A stretch of DNA of 64,000 bases, taken from Sulfurimonas sp. HSL3-7 (GTDB lineage: Bacteria; Campylobacterota; Campylobacteria; Campylobacterales; Sulfurimonadaceae). Each line of letters begins with the position of its first letter. Position 1 is the first letter of the stretch. The notes beneath the pieces are model-generated. The model saw only the letters and a program-made list of their open reading frames with translations, was not told the DNA's origin and ran no database searches. Where the stretch lies: assembly GCF_039645985.1 (NCBI RefSeq), contig NZ_CP147919.1, forward strand, positions 1,054,001-1,118,000. Reading direction: 5' to 3'. Below are positions 18,452 to 27,799 of the stretch, piece by piece. The position numbers and the translations under genes were made by a program.

Positions 18452-20392
18452 TTAAGGTGCCTGGAGGGAGTCCCGGATCAGACCGTTGATCTGCTCTGCA
18501 TCACGGCAGTTGGCAAAGCAGCTCTGCAGGCCGCAGACCATAAACCCTTCGGATTCACTGCTTGCATAGCGCTTTGTGTAGGGGTAGTCCACCTGTGACA
18601 AAAGTGGTGTACTTTCTGTCAGAAGAGCGGCCGGGGCTTTGATGATGCGGTCCTCTTTCTGGTAGCGGAAGGCCTGATCAAGCATGTAGGGAAAATAGAT
18701 CGGCGTTTTGGCAAGCTTCTGCGAATAGTACTCGAGCGTCTTAAAGGCAAAGTGGCGGTATTTTGGATCGATCAGCGTACCGAGGCTCAACAGCAGATCG
18801 ACCATGACGCCGACGGATCCGGGATAGGAGCTGTCTCCAATGTCGGCTTCGGTGACAAATTCGCCTTTGGAAAAGTACCAGTGTCCCTCTTCATAGTAGT
18901 TGCCCAAGGCGGTGTTGGCAAGTTGCTGGGCGAGAACGAGGTAGCGTTCGTCAAAAGTGGACTCATAGCCCTTCATCAGGGCCCGTCCCAGGTAGGCGTA
19001 ATCTTCCAAAAAGGCTTCGACCTTGGGCTGTTTGTGAATAAGCGCTGAGTGATAGAGTCTCCCCCCTATCATCATCGTCTCCAGCACTCTCTCAAGATGC
19101 TTGACGGCAGCATCTCTATAGGAACGGTCAAGGTCGCCCAGAGTGAAGAGTGCCGAGATCATCATTGCATTCCAGGAGACCTGCACCTTTTTGTCGATGA
19201 AGGGGTAGGTCCGTTCCTGACGCAAAGAGCGGAGAAGGGCCATCACCTCGGAAAACCATTCGGGACGTTCACCTTGTGTCAGCTGGATGACATTACGCCC
19301 CTCAAAATTTCCATCAGCCGAAACGGAGAGTGTTTCGGTGATCGTATCGATCTGCTCTTGATGGAAGTCATTGCTATTCAACAGAGCGACGACCTCTTCG
19401 TAATCATAGACAAAGTATTTCCCCTCTTCGCCTTCGGTGTCGGCATCGCTTGCAGAGTAGAAGAGATGGTCTTCCGCCATCTTATCCAGCATGAAATCCG
19501 CACTCTCTTTGGCCGTGGTCAAAAAACGGCTGTCATCGAGCTGTTGCGATGCTTTGGCATAGAGCTCGATCAAAAGCCCGTTGTCATAGGTCATCTTCTC
19601 AAAATGCGGCACCAGCCATCTCTCATCGGTGGAGTACCGGCAGAAGCCGCCCTCGACCAGGTCGTACATCCCGCCGAGCTGCATCTGCTCGAGGGTATGA
19701 CGGACCATCTCTCTTGCCTCGTCATACCCATTGACACCGGCGATATGGAGCAGGGCGGTAAGCGTTGAGGTGTGCGGGAACTTCGGCGAGACCGAAAAGC
19801 CGCCGTAGGCTTTTTCGTAATTGTGGCCGGCCTGTTTGACAAAAGTATCGACGATATGCAGCTGCAGCCTGGTCGCTTCTGTCGGTTTGTCTGCAGGGCG
19901 GAGGTAGGACTCTATCTCGTCGGCATTCTGAAAGAGCTTCTCGTCATTTTCAGCGATCTTCGGCGCGATGATCTCGATAAGCTGCATAAACCCCATCATC
20001 TGCGGCTGCGGCTGCGGCGGAATATAGGTAGCGGCATAAAAGGCTTTGTTCTGCGGGGTGGCAAAGATGGATGTCGGCCAGCCGCCGGCGCGGCGGTTGA
20101 GGAGCATATGGACCTCCTGGTAGTGCTTGTCGATGTCGGGACGCTCCTCTTTGTCGACCTTGATGCTGACAAAGTGTTCATTGAGATAGGCGGCGATCGC
20201 TTCGTTTTCAAAGACCTCGTGCTCCATCACATGGCACCAGTGGCAGGAGCTGTAACCGATGGAGATGAAGATCGCTTTGTTTTCGTTTTTCGCTTTTTCA
20301 AAGGCTTCATCACACCAAGGGTACCAATTAACGGGATTGTCCTTGTGCTGTTGAAGGTAAGGAGAGTCTTCGTATTGGAGAAGGTTTGCCAT
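18452..20392 (-). CDS. YyaL/SSP411-type thioredoxin-domain protein (DUF255)
   Basis: A 646-residue cytoplasmic protein: an N-terminal thioredoxin-like DUF255 domain (about 1-165) with [21 protein letters not shown] and [15 protein letters not shown], followed by an alpha/alpha six-barrel domain with [42 protein letters not shown] and [18 protein letters not shown]. The family resembles N-acylglucosamine epimerases, and its function in bacteria is not established. A TTG three bases upstream is possible, but the ATG at 20392 has AGGA seven bases before it. The gene is divergent from dsbD, another thiol protein. Confidence 0.9.
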   Translation of the reverse strand: MANLLQYEDSPYLQQHKDNPVNWYPWCDEAFEKAKNENKAIFISIGYSSCHWCHVMEHEVFENEAIAAYLNEHFVSIKVDKEERPDIDKHYQEVHMLLNRRAGGWPTSIFATPQNKAFYAATYIPPQPQPQMMGFMQLIEIIAPKIAENDEKLFQNADEIESYLRPADKPTEATRLQLHIVDTFVKQAGHNYEKAYGGFSVSPKFPHTSTLTALLHIAGVNGYDEAREMVRHTLEQMQLGGMYDLVEGGFCRYSTDERWLVPHFEKMTYDNGLLIELYAKASQQLDDSRFLTTAKESADFMLDKMAEDHLFYSASDADTEGEEGKYFVYDYEEVVALLNSNDFHQEQIDTITETLSVSADGNFEGRNVIQLTQGERPEWFSEVMALLRSLRQERTYPFIDKKVQVSWNAMMISALFTLGDLDRSYRDAAVKHLERVLETMMIGGRLYHSALIHKQPKVEAFLEDYAYLGRALMKGYESTFDERYLVLAQQLANTALGNYYEEGHWYFSKGEFVTEADIGDSSYPGSVGVMVDLLLSLGTLIDPKYRHFAFKTLEYYSQKLAKTPIYFPYMLDQAFRYQKEDRIIKAPAALLTESTPLLSQVDYPYTKRYASSESEGFMVCGLQSCFANCRDAEQINGLIRDSLQAP

Positions 20393-20624
20393 CAATATGT
20401 CCTAAGTTTTATAAAAATATATCCAAAATGGGTAATGGCTTACTTAAATAGTTCGTATACTTATGAGAGTTTGGTAAAATACCAGTGCATATTTATTATG
20501 ATGTGTGACCCTATTTGCAGATTTATATGTTTGTGTCGCAAAACAGAGAGTGACAGCCTTATATTTAGCGTTTTTTGTAGTTATAAGAATGTGAAACGGC
20601 AAATGAAGTAAACAAAGGAAAGAT

Positions 20625-22427
20625 ATGAAGAAAATAGTAGCACTGCTGTTTATAGTGACCGCTCTTTTTGCTGAGACCAGGTTCCTGATGCCGGATGAAG
20701 CGTTTATTCCTTCTGCTGAAACAGTAAACGGCAGCCGTGTTGATGCAACCTTGAAGTTAGGCGACCAGATCTATATCTACAAAGATCAGTTCGGTTTTGA
20801 GATCAAAGGCGAATCCCCGATCCATATCAAAACGGTTGATGTGAGCAATGAAGCCGTTGACCATGAGGGAGAACGGGTTTACCTCGAAGATGTCAAAGCA
20901 GTCATCGACTTTACGAAGAGTCCCGGTGCGAAAGAACAAGAGAATATCGTCCTGGTGATGAAATATCAGGGGTGTTCGGAAGCAGGGCTCTGCTATGAAC
21001 CTTCAACAAAAGAGTTCGCACTTACGATCGATACGGCCTCTCTTGTTGACGAAGCGAACGCTGAAGAGGTCATTGAACCGGGCAGCCTCTTAACGGAAAA
21101 GACAGCGCAAGACGATGGCTTTGAAAGATCCGAGACAGATGCGATCGTTGATGCGCTCAAAGGCGGTTCCATCTGGTCGATACTGGTGGTCTTTTTCGGG
21201 ATCGGCGTTGTCCTCTCATTGACGCCTTGTATCTTTCCGATGATCCCGATCCTCTCTTCCATCATCGTTTCGCAAGGCGAGGGTATCAGTGCCAAAAGAG
21301 GTTTCCTCCTCTCATTGGTCTATGTACTTGCCATGGCGGTCGCCTACTCTTTAGCCGGTGTACTGGCCGGTATATTCGGCGAGAACCTTCAAGTCCTGCT
21401 GCAAAATGAGTGGGCTATTGGTGGCTTTGCCTTGGTCTTTGTTGCATTGGCACTCTCTATGTTCGGCTTTTACGAGATCGGTCTTCCTGCCTCTTGGCAG
21501 TCCAAACTCTCTTCTGTCTCGGACGAAGCGAGTAACAAAGGGGGCTTTGTCGGTGTCGCTATTATGGGTTTCCTTTCAGCTCTCATCGTCGGTCCTTGTG
21601 TGGCCCCTGGTCTTGCCGGCGCTCTGATCTATATTGGTCAGACCGGTAACGCTGTTCTCGGCGGTACGGCTCTGTTTGTCATGAGTATCGGTATGGGTCT
21701 GCCGTTATTGCTCATCGGGATAGGTGCCGGCAAGTTTATGCCGCGTCCCGGCGGTTGGATGGACACGTTGACGCATGCCTTCGGAGCAGTCATGCTTGCG
21801 ATCGCGATCTGGATGTTGAGCCGTATCCTGCCTGATACGATCACCATGCTTCTCTGGGCGATCTTCTTTATGTTCTCAGCCGTTTACATGGGTGCACTTG
21901 AGCCGTTGGAAGCCGGAAAACGTGGATGGCATGCATTGACGAAAGCGATCGGCGTTCTCTTTATGGTTTACGGTGCACTGCTCTTCACAGGTGCATTAAG
22001 CGGTTCGACCTCTATGTTTACCCCATTGGACCAATTCACAAAAAACAATTCAGCGGTTGTGGTTGTGGAGGAGAAAGGCAATGCCTTTGAGGTGATCCAC
22101 AGCAGTGCAGAACTTGATGCTATTTTGGATGCCAACAGAGACAAAACAGTGATGCTGGACTTTTCTGCAGCATGGTGTAGCTCGTGTAAAGAGATGGAGC
22201 ACATCACCTTTGCCGATGCCGCCGTCAGAACAAAGATGCAGGAGTTTGTGCTGGTCCAGGCTGACGTGACAGCCAACAGTGCGGAGGAGAAGGCACTGAC
22301 GAAACGTTTCGGCCTTTTCGGCCCTCCGGGTATCCTCTTCTTTAAAAACGGCGAAGAGGTCAAAAACGCACGTATCATCGGCTACCAACCGCCTGAAAAA
22401 TTCCTGGCGCATCTTAACAGGTTGTAA
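20625..22427 (+). CDS. dsbD: Thiol:disulfide interchange protein DsbD
   Basis: Carries electrons from cytoplasmic thioredoxin to periplasmic thiol proteins, for example for cytochrome c maturation. The 600-residue protein has a signal peptide (to about residue 16), an N-terminal cDsbD-alpha domain with the redox pair in GCSEAGLCYEP, an eight-helix membrane domain with LTPCIFPM and VGPCVAPG cysteines, and a C-terminal thioredoxin domain with AAWCSSCKEM. All three redox pairs are present. AAAGGAA precedes the ATG, and a small thioredoxin-fold gene follows after three bases. Confidence 0.95.
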   Translation: MKKIVALLFIVTALFAETRFLMPDEAFIPSAETVNGSRVDATLKLGDQIYIYKDQFGFEIKGESPIHIKTVDVSNEAVDHEGERVYLEDVKAVIDFTKSPGAKEQENIVLVMKYQGCSEAGLCYEPSTKEFALTIDTASLVDEANAEEVIEPGSLLTEKTAQDDGFERSETDAIVDALKGGSIWSILVVFFGIGVVLSLTPCIFPMIPILSSIIVSQGEGISAKRGFLLSLVYVLAMAVAYSLAGVLAGIFGENLQVLLQNEWAIGGFALVFVALALSMFGFYEIGLPASWQSKLSSVSDEASNKGGFVGVAIMGFLSALIVGPCVAPGLAGALIYIGQTGNAVLGGTALFVMSIGMGLPLLLIGIGAGKFMPRPGGWMDTLTHAFGAVMLAIAIWMLSRILPDTITMLLWAIFFMFSAVYMGALEPLEAGKRGWHALTKAIGVLFMVYGALLFTGALSGSTSMFTPLDQFTKNNSAVVVVEEKGNAFEVIHSSAELDAILDANRDKTVMLDFSAAWCSSCKEMEHITFADAAVRTKMQEFVLVQADVTANSAEEKALTKRFGLFGPPGILFFKNGEEVKNARIIGYQPPEKFLAHLNRL

Positions 22428-22430
22428 AAT

Positions 22431-22823
22431 ATGAAACTGTTTTTATCTTTGATATTGTTGGGAACCCTCTCTCTCTTTGGCGAACCGAACTGGGCCTGCA
22501 GCTATGACAAGGCGTTTGAACAGGCAGAAAAAGAGCATAAGGGTGTGATGATCATGCTATCGAGAAAGAACTGTGATGCCTGCTGGTATATGGAAAATAT
22601 TGTTTTCGAAGATGACGAGCTGACAGAGAGAATCGAGAAGAACTTCGTACCGCTCTACCTTGATGTGCATGATGACAATATCCACGGGCTCACCTATATC
22701 GGTACGCCGACATTCTATTTTAAAAAGAGCGGCGGGCGTACGATCAAAAGGTTGGACGGGGCTTCGAACCTGAAAGAGTTTGCGCTCTCTTTGGATGAGA
22801 TTGAAAAGTCGTTAAAAAAATAG
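22431..22823 (+). CDS. Secreted thioredoxin-fold protein with CDAC site
   Basis: A 130-residue exported protein: signal peptide to about residue 18, then a thioredoxin-like domain resembling the DUF255/thioredoxin_7 type (AFEQAEKEHKGVMIMLSRKNCDACWYMENIVFEDDELTERIEKNFVPLYLD). The redox motif is Cys-Asp-Ala-Cys, and a cis-proline is in YIGTPTFYF. It begins three bases after dsbD and is probably a periplasmic client reduced by DsbD. The substrate is unknown. Confidence 0.82.
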   Translation: MKLFLSLILLGTLSLFGEPNWACSYDKAFEQAEKEHKGVMIMLSRKNCDACWYMENIVFEDDELTERIEKNFVPLYLDVHDDNIHGLTYIGTPTFYFKKSGGRTIKRLDGASNLKEFALSLDEIEKSLKK

Positions 22824-22920
22824 AGAAACTGAAACGCCGCCTGTCGTGGCATCAGCAGTCTGTTCTTCTCTTTTGAAAAGAACGGTGAAAAAAGAGTAGC
22901 GTATAAATTTTTTTATTTAA

Positions 22921-23334
22921 TTAAAAATCGTATTGATAGGCGATCGTCACTTTGTTCTCTTTTTGCTGATGCAGCGCATCCTGAAGATGGTTGCCTTCGA
23001 GCGTGATATGCTGAAAATCCTTGAGCGCGTAGTTCAGACCTATATTCGCTTCAATAGCCGTACCGAAACTCTCCGTATCGGGGCCGAACCCGTTTTCGGC
23101 GGTATACTCCTCTGCGATAAAACCGAGCTTTGTTCCAATATAGAAGAGCAGATCGTCATCGGGCTGGAATTGATGCGCTGCAATCAGAAAAGAATAGCTG
23201 TCTGTTACGCCGTAAGTCGACTTGTGTTCGATATCCATGCTTTCACTTTCTATAAGGAACGTTGATTTTGCCGTATCGGACTGGGCGTTAAGGAGTGTCG
23301 ATATCAAAAAGAGCAGAAAAAGAACTTTTTTCAT
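22921..23334 (-). CDS. Secreted protein of unknown function, possible small beta-barrel
   Basis: No family recognised. The 137-residue protein has a clear signal peptide (MKKVLFLLFLISTLLNAQ), then alternating polar/aromatic stretches (SYSFLIAAHQFQPDDDLLFYIGTKLGF, IGLNYALKDFQHITLEGNHL) ending in YQYDF, a C-terminal Phe typical of outer-membrane beta-proteins. It may be a short barrel or a fragment of one. It is flanked by AT-rich gaps and appears to be transcribed alone. Confidence 0.6.
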   Translation of the reverse strand: MKKVLFLLFLISTLLNAQSDTAKSTFLIESESMDIEHKSTYGVTDSYSFLIAAHQFQPDDDLLFYIGTKLGFIAEEYTAENGFGPDTESFGTAIEANIGLNYALKDFQHITLEGNHLQDALHQQKENKVTIAYQYDF

Positions 23335-23404
23335 AAATAACCACCTTTTTATAGTATATTAATCATATACGAAAAAAATGTGGAAAATGTGTGAAACAGC
23401 GATA

Positions 23405-24490
23405 TTACTCTTTTAGAACTTCTTTAATGACCTGTTCCTGATCATCTTTGCTCATATAGGCATGCAGCGGAAGCAGAAGAAGCATGTTGCACACTTTTTC
23501 GGCTTTTGGAAAGTCCCCTTTACGATAATCCAACGGCGTAAACGCCTTGTGCAGATGTAACGGGTTCTGAAAAGGGATACGGGTCTCGATCCCCGCCTTG
23601 TGAAGCCGATCCGCCAACAGTTCCCGATCTTCACAGCAGACGGGATAGTAGGCAAAATTGCTTTCGCTATCTGTTTGAGGTGTCGTAATGAGCTGCTCTT
23701 TGAGCCGCTGCGTATAGTGCTGATGCATAGATCGGCGACGATCTGTTTCATCATCAAAGAGCGACAGTTTGTACTCGACAACAGCGGCCTGGAGCTCATC
23801 CAGCGCGGCATCTATACCGACATGGGTGAACGCTTTTTTCTCTCTACCCAGTGCGAGCAGTTTCCTCGCTTTGGCACGCAATGCAGCATCTTGAATAAAA
23901 AGAGCTGCGCCGTTTCCGTACGCGCTGAGCGGCATGTCGGGATGGAAAGAGGTGGTGGCCAGTTTGGAAAGATTGCACGACCGGCTGCCTTGATATTGTG
24001 AACCAAAGCTCTGCGCCGCATCTTCGATGACACAGATGTCGTGTTGAAGTGCCAGGGTGTTAATGGTCTCCATCTCGGGACATCGGCCAAAGAGCGAGAC
24101 CGGGATGATGATCTTGGTGCGTTCCGTGATTGCATCTTCGATCTGTGCCACATCGATGGTATAGCCGGCTTCGTCAATATCGACAAAAACCGGTCTGCCG
24201 CCCATAAAAAGGATCGCTTCAACCGCGATACCGGAGGCGAGCGGCGAGGTGATCACTTCATCGCCGGCTTTCAACCCAAGGACCATTAAAAGCAGGACGA
24301 AGGCGTTGAACTGATTGTTGCAGACGATAGCTTCATCCGTACCGATATAGCGGGCAAGAGCATTTTCGAGCTTGGCAACATTTTCGGCTCCGATCAACGT
24401 CTCATTATGCACACTCTGCACAAGAAGTTTGTCAAAGCCCTCTTGATGCGCTCTGTATTGCGCCTCTTTTGCATTAAATCTGATCTTCAT
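23405..24490 (-). CDS. DegT/DnrJ/EryC1/StrS family protein lacking the PLP lysine
   Basis: A 361-residue aminotransferase-fold protein. The frame opens at 24562, but the ATG at 24490 (MKIRFNAKEAQ) has a GGGAAGAG ribosome site and only a 17-base overlap with lpxB, so I use it. PLP-site features such as Asp157 in EDAAQSFGS are kept. The segment that should read SF.P.K.L...G reads SFHPDMPLSAYGNG, with Met186 where the Schiff-base lysine belongs. Transamination therefore looks impossible unless another lysine substitutes. It may be a dehydratase-like or non-catalytic relative. Coupling to lpxB suggests an envelope-sugar context. Confidence 0.85.
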   Translation of the reverse strand: MKIRFNAKEAQYRAHQEGFDKLLVQSVHNETLIGAENVAKLENALARYIGTDEAIVCNNQFNAFVLLLMVLGLKAGDEVITSPLASGIAVEAILFMGGRPVFVDIDEAGYTIDVAQIEDAITERTKIIIPVSLFGRCPEMETINTLALQHDICVIEDAAQSFGSQYQGSRSCNLSKLATTSFHPDMPLSAYGNGAALFIQDAALRAKARKLLALGREKKAFTHVGIDAALDELQAAVVEYKLSLFDDETDRRRSMHQHYTQRLKEQLITTPQTDSESNFAYYPVCCEDRELLADRLHKAGIETRIPFQNPLHLHKAFTPLDYRKGDFPKAEKVCNMLLLLPLHAYMSKDDQEQVIKEVLKE

Positions 24491-25529
24491 CTCTTCCCTC
24501 GATAATTTGCGCAACACGCTTGGAGCTGCCGTGTTTGAGATAACTGCGCAGACGCAGCGCATCTTCGAAGAACTTCTCCTGATCCATCTGTCGATAGGTC
24601 CGCAAAAGATTTGCCAGGGTCACTTCATTCTGCCACAGTTCGGGATGCATAGGACGCTGTTCGAACTGATCGAACATGATATTGCCGAGACCGATATAGT
24701 CGATATTGAGCAGTCTGGTCCCGATGAAGAAATCCACTTTTTTCGCGATGTAACTCAAGATGAAAGGGGTGCCGATCAGCACCGCCTCCAGGGTAGCTGT
24801 ACCGCTGCAGATAAAGGCAAAATCGCTTTCATAGAGCGTTTTATGGGCATCGTAGGCGATGGTAAAGCTGCTGACATCACCGTACAGCTCTTCGATGTTC
24901 TCTTTGAAATGTTCGGGCACGATCAGGGTCGCATCGCAGCCGAGCTCTTTTTGCAGGGCGATGTAGTGGGGCATAAGACGTGTTATCTCGCTTTTACGGC
25001 TTCCCGGCATAAAAGCGATCCTGTTGCCGACGGAACGCTTCTCTTTGAAGCGGAGGATCTCATCAAGAAGGGGATGGCCGACGTATTCGATAGGGGCACC
25101 TTCGGGGTAGTAGGCCGGCTCGAACGGCAATATGGAGGCAAGGTGGTCGATCGTCCTGGCCAGCACCGGGATCCGTTTTTTCTTCCAGGCCCAGGCCTGC
25201 GGCAGGATATAGTAGATGATCTCTTTGTCGGGGTACTTTTTCTTGATCTTCTTTGCCAGGGGGAGATTAAAGCCGCTGGAGTCGATCAGGAGGATCTTGT
25301 CGACTTCGGGGACAAGGGAGAGCATCTGCTTGCTCAGTCCAAGGAAGAAGGGGAGTTTTTTGAGTGCATCGACGATGCCCATAATGGCAAGTGCGCGCAG
25401 ATCGACGATGGGCCTGCCCAAAGAGGCGTCAAAAACGCCGACCATTTCAACATCGCCTTTAAACTCTTTGGTAAGGGCTTTAAGATGGATATTTGCCGAG
25501 TGTTCAAAAGCAGAGACTAATATTTTCAT
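24474..25529 (-). CDS. lpxB: Lipid-A-disaccharide synthase
   Basis: Peripheral membrane glycosyltransferase joining UDP-diacylglucosamine and lipid X. The 351 residues include MKILVSAFEHSANIHLKAL, IDSSGFNLPLAKKIKKKYP, YYILPQAWAWKKKR, the GSRKSEI donor loop and CSGTATLEAVLIGTPFILSYIAKK, all family signatures. It is near the usual length, though short at the N-terminus compared with enterobacterial LpxB. Its start overlaps the stop of the upstream cytochrome gene by 4 bases, and the DegT-like gene follows with overlap. Confidence 0.95.
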   Translation of the reverse strand: MKILVSAFEHSANIHLKALTKEFKGDVEMVGVFDASLGRPIVDLRALAIMGIVDALKKLPFFLGLSKQMLSLVPEVDKILLIDSSGFNLPLAKKIKKKYPDKEIIYYILPQAWAWKKKRIPVLARTIDHLASILPFEPAYYPEGAPIEYVGHPLLDEILRFKEKRSVGNRIAFMPGSRKSEITRLMPHYIALQKELGCDATLIVPEHFKENIEELYGDVSSFTIAYDAHKTLYESDFAFICSGTATLEAVLIGTPFILSYIAKKVDFFIGTRLLNIDYIGLGNIMFDQFEQRPMHPELWQNEVTLANLLRTYRQMDQEKFFEDALRLRSYLKHGSSKRVAQIIEGRDEDQI

Positions 25530-25888
25530 GATCCGCCGTCACCTTCTGTTGTAAATTCAATATCATAGCGCTCTGTCTGTTCATCGACATACTCGTTCAA
25601 AAAGGTGGTCAGCTGATCGATCTCTTTGTCGCTGAGCCCTTTTGCAAAGGGGATCATCATCTCCTGTATCTGTTTGTCGGAGATCTCGGAGCGGAAACGT
25701 CTGAGCTTGTAGGCCAGAAAACCTTTGGCGCGGTTGGCAAGGGCCGGGTAGTTGGTCATCCCTTCGGCCTTCGTGCCGTGACAACCGTTGCACCCCTTTT
25801 CAAAATAGAGGACCTTGCCCGCATTGTAGTCATCCGACAAGGCGAAGAGTGAACCAAAAGCGATAAAAATCGGTAACAATATTCTCAA
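25526..25888 (-). CDS. Small mono-heme cytochrome c
   Basis: A 120-residue periplasmic protein with a signal peptide (to about residue 16) and a class I heme site CNGCH (Cys33, Cys36, His37). The likely axial Met is Met77 or Met78 in QEMMIPFAKGLSDKEI, where the family places it before a C-terminal helix. It would act as a soluble electron carrier, with unknown partner. It is first in a run of three coupled genes with lpxB and the DegT-like gene. Confidence 0.88.
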   Translation of the reverse strand: MRILLPIFIAFGSLFALSDDYNAGKVLYFEKGCNGCHGTKAEGMTNYPALANRAKGFLAYKLRRFRSEISDKQIQEMMIPFAKGLSDKEIDQLTTFLNEYVDEQTERYDIEFTTEGDGGS

Positions 25889-25940
25889 GCTAAGCCTTAC
25901 ATAGTTATAATAACCCCAATTATAGCAAAAGAGAGAGTCG

Positions 25941-27137
25941 ATGCTTATTACTAATGCCGTGATTTGTGATGTTAATGGTGAACGAAGAGAAGACGTTCTA
26001 ATAGAAGAGGGGAAGGTCGTTGCTATCGGCAGCGGCTTGAAAAGCGACGAGGTGATCGATGCCGAGGGGGCCTATCTGCTTCCCGGCCTGGTTGACACCA
26101 ACGTCCGCCTTAAAGATGCGCAGCTAAATGCCTCGACACTTGAAAAGGTGGCGAAAGAGGCACAGCAGGGCGGTGTCACGCGTCTTGTATTGGCACCGGA
26201 TTGTACCCCGAGCATTAATGACAGCATTGTCCTGGAGTTTGTTCAGGCCCATCAAAAACGCGAAGGGCGTGTGGATCTGATGAGCACCATCGCGACGGTT
26301 GATGAGAACGAACGTCTCAGCAATATCGCCATCCTTCTGAAAAACGGGGCGATGGCACCCTATATGACAACGGCGGTCAGCAACAACACCGCCTGCCGCA
26401 TCGCGGAATATGTAAAGATGCACAAGACAACACTTTTCTGCAAGGCACAGGACACCAGCCTCTCTTCTGTCGGGGTGATGGTCGAAGGTGCGGTGGCGAC
26501 AAAACTCGGCCTTGTCGGCATCCCTCCCTTCGGCGAAGTGGTGCATGTGGCGCGTATGATCGAGATCGCCCGTAACTTCGAGATCAGCATCGTCTTTAAA
26601 AGCATTGCGTCACCGCGCTCTATTGCGCTGATCTCCAAAGCCAAAGAGGAGGGGGTGAACGTCTCCTGTGAAGTAAGTCTGCACCACCTCATGCACTGCG
26701 ACGAAGCGTGCATGGATTTCAATACAACAGCCAAGCTCAATCCGCCCCTTGTTCAAAAAGAGGCGATGCTGGCGCTGCAGGAAGCACTGAAAGCGGGCAA
26801 GATAGAGAGCCTGACACTCCTGCATCAGCCCAATTCTCCTGTGAACAAAGAGGTCGCTTTTGCCGAAGCTGCCTACGGGTGTGAAGCACTGGCAGATGCC
26901 TACAGCCTCTACTATACGAAGCTTGTCAAAAGCGGTCTGATCGATCTCCAGGAGCTTATCCGGCTCGCTGTGCAAAACCCGGCCAAATCCATCGGACAGG
27001 AAGCCGGAGAGATCCGTGTCGGTCAAAAAGCCGATCTTGTCCTTTTTGATCCAAAGGTGAGTTTTACGGTCGAAAACAGCCATTCGCTCTACCATGATGA
27101 GACGCTCTTCGGTGCGATTTCACCATTAAAGGTATAA
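25941..27137 (+). CDS. pyrC: Dihydroorotase-like protein without the metal-binding HxH
   Basis: A 398-residue amidohydrolase-fold protein. The N-terminal GAYLLPGLVDTNVRLKD corresponds to the dihydroorotase segment PG.VD.H.H.R, but both histidines are replaced (Asn54 and Arg56). Later landmarks LHHLMHCDEACMDFNTTAKLNPPL and the C-terminal RVGQKADLVLFDP still follow the family. It is probably a non-catalytic dihydroorotase such as those supporting aspartate transcarbamoylase in Pseudomonas. A true dihydroorotase would have to be elsewhere. The symbol is given for family only. Confidence 0.8.
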   Translation: MLITNAVICDVNGERREDVLIEEGKVVAIGSGLKSDEVIDAEGAYLLPGLVDTNVRLKDAQLNASTLEKVAKEAQQGGVTRLVLAPDCTPSINDSIVLEFVQAHQKREGRVDLMSTIATVDENERLSNIAILLKNGAMAPYMTTAVSNNTACRIAEYVKMHKTTLFCKAQDTSLSSVGVMVEGAVATKLGLVGIPPFGEVVHVARMIEIARNFEISIVFKSIASPRSIALISKAKEEGVNVSCEVSLHHLMHCDEACMDFNTTAKLNPPLVQKEAMLALQEALKAGKIESLTLLHQPNSPVNKEVAFAEAAYGCEALADAYSLYYTKLVKSGLIDLQELIRLAVQNPAKSIGQEAGEIRVGQKADLVLFDPKVSFTVENSHSLYHDETLFGAISPLKV

Positions 27138-27139
27138 AG

Positions 27140-27796
27140 ATGCGTATGAAGCTTTTCGGAATGAAACGCGTTGCCTTGGCACTTCTATTCGCTTTGGAAC
27201 TTTTTGCATCAACGCACTCTGCCAAAGTAGTGGAGACACTCAACAGCGGCGGGTACACCTATGTCAAAGTGCAGGAGGGGGGTGCATCATACTGGATAGC
27301 GATGACGCAGCGACCTGTTGAAACGGGTTCTACGATACAGTTCGATGAACAGGGATGGATGCAGAACTTTCACTCCAAGACACTCAACCGTACTTTCGAC
27401 AGGATTCTTTTTGCCTCCGATCCGATGCCGAAAGAACAAGGCAGGCCTTCTCTTCAACCCGACATTATGGAGTCGGCGTACAAGCAGCCGGGGACGATCA
27501 CCGTGGCGGAACTCTTTGCGAACCGTGAACGTTATGCCGGCGAAAAAGTGCGTGTCCGCGGTCGGGTGACCAAGACGTCGGCGCAGATCATGAAACGCAA
27601 CTGGCTGCACCTTCAGGATGGAAGCCGTTTCCAAAATGCGGATGACCTTGTCTTTACCTCGGAAGGCATCTTGCCAAAAGAGGGGGAGATTATTGTTGCT
27701 GAAGGGATCGTCGCTGAAGACAAAGACTTCGGTTATGGCTATTTCTATCCGGTGATCGTTGAGAACGCGACATTTACGGGTGCTTTAAAACCTTAG
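27140..27796 (+). CDS. Secreted two-domain OB-fold protein
   Basis: A 218-residue exported protein. A signal peptide covers about 1-24. The first domain (about 26-95) has AKVVETLNSGGYTYVKVQEGG...YWIAM and NFHSKTLNRTFDRILFAS, resembling the NrfJ-type domain. The second (about 118-215) is an OB-fold nucleic-acid-binding-like domain (ERYAGEKVRVRGRVTKTSAQIMKRNWLHLQDGS). Related periplasmic proteins are often called DNA-binding but their ligands are not known. It starts two bases after the pyrC-like gene and runs into the ABC exporter. Confidence 0.72.
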   Translation: MRMKLFGMKRVALALLFALELFASTHSAKVVETLNSGGYTYVKVQEGGASYWIAMTQRPVETGSTIQFDEQGWMQNFHSKTLNRTFDRILFASDPMPKEQGRPSLQPDIMESAYKQPGTITVAELFANRERYAGEKVRVRGRVTKTSAQIMKRNWLHLQDGSRFQNADDLVFTSEGILPKEGEIIVAEGIVAEDKDFGYGYFYPVIVENATFTGALKP

Positions 27797-27799
27797 ATC

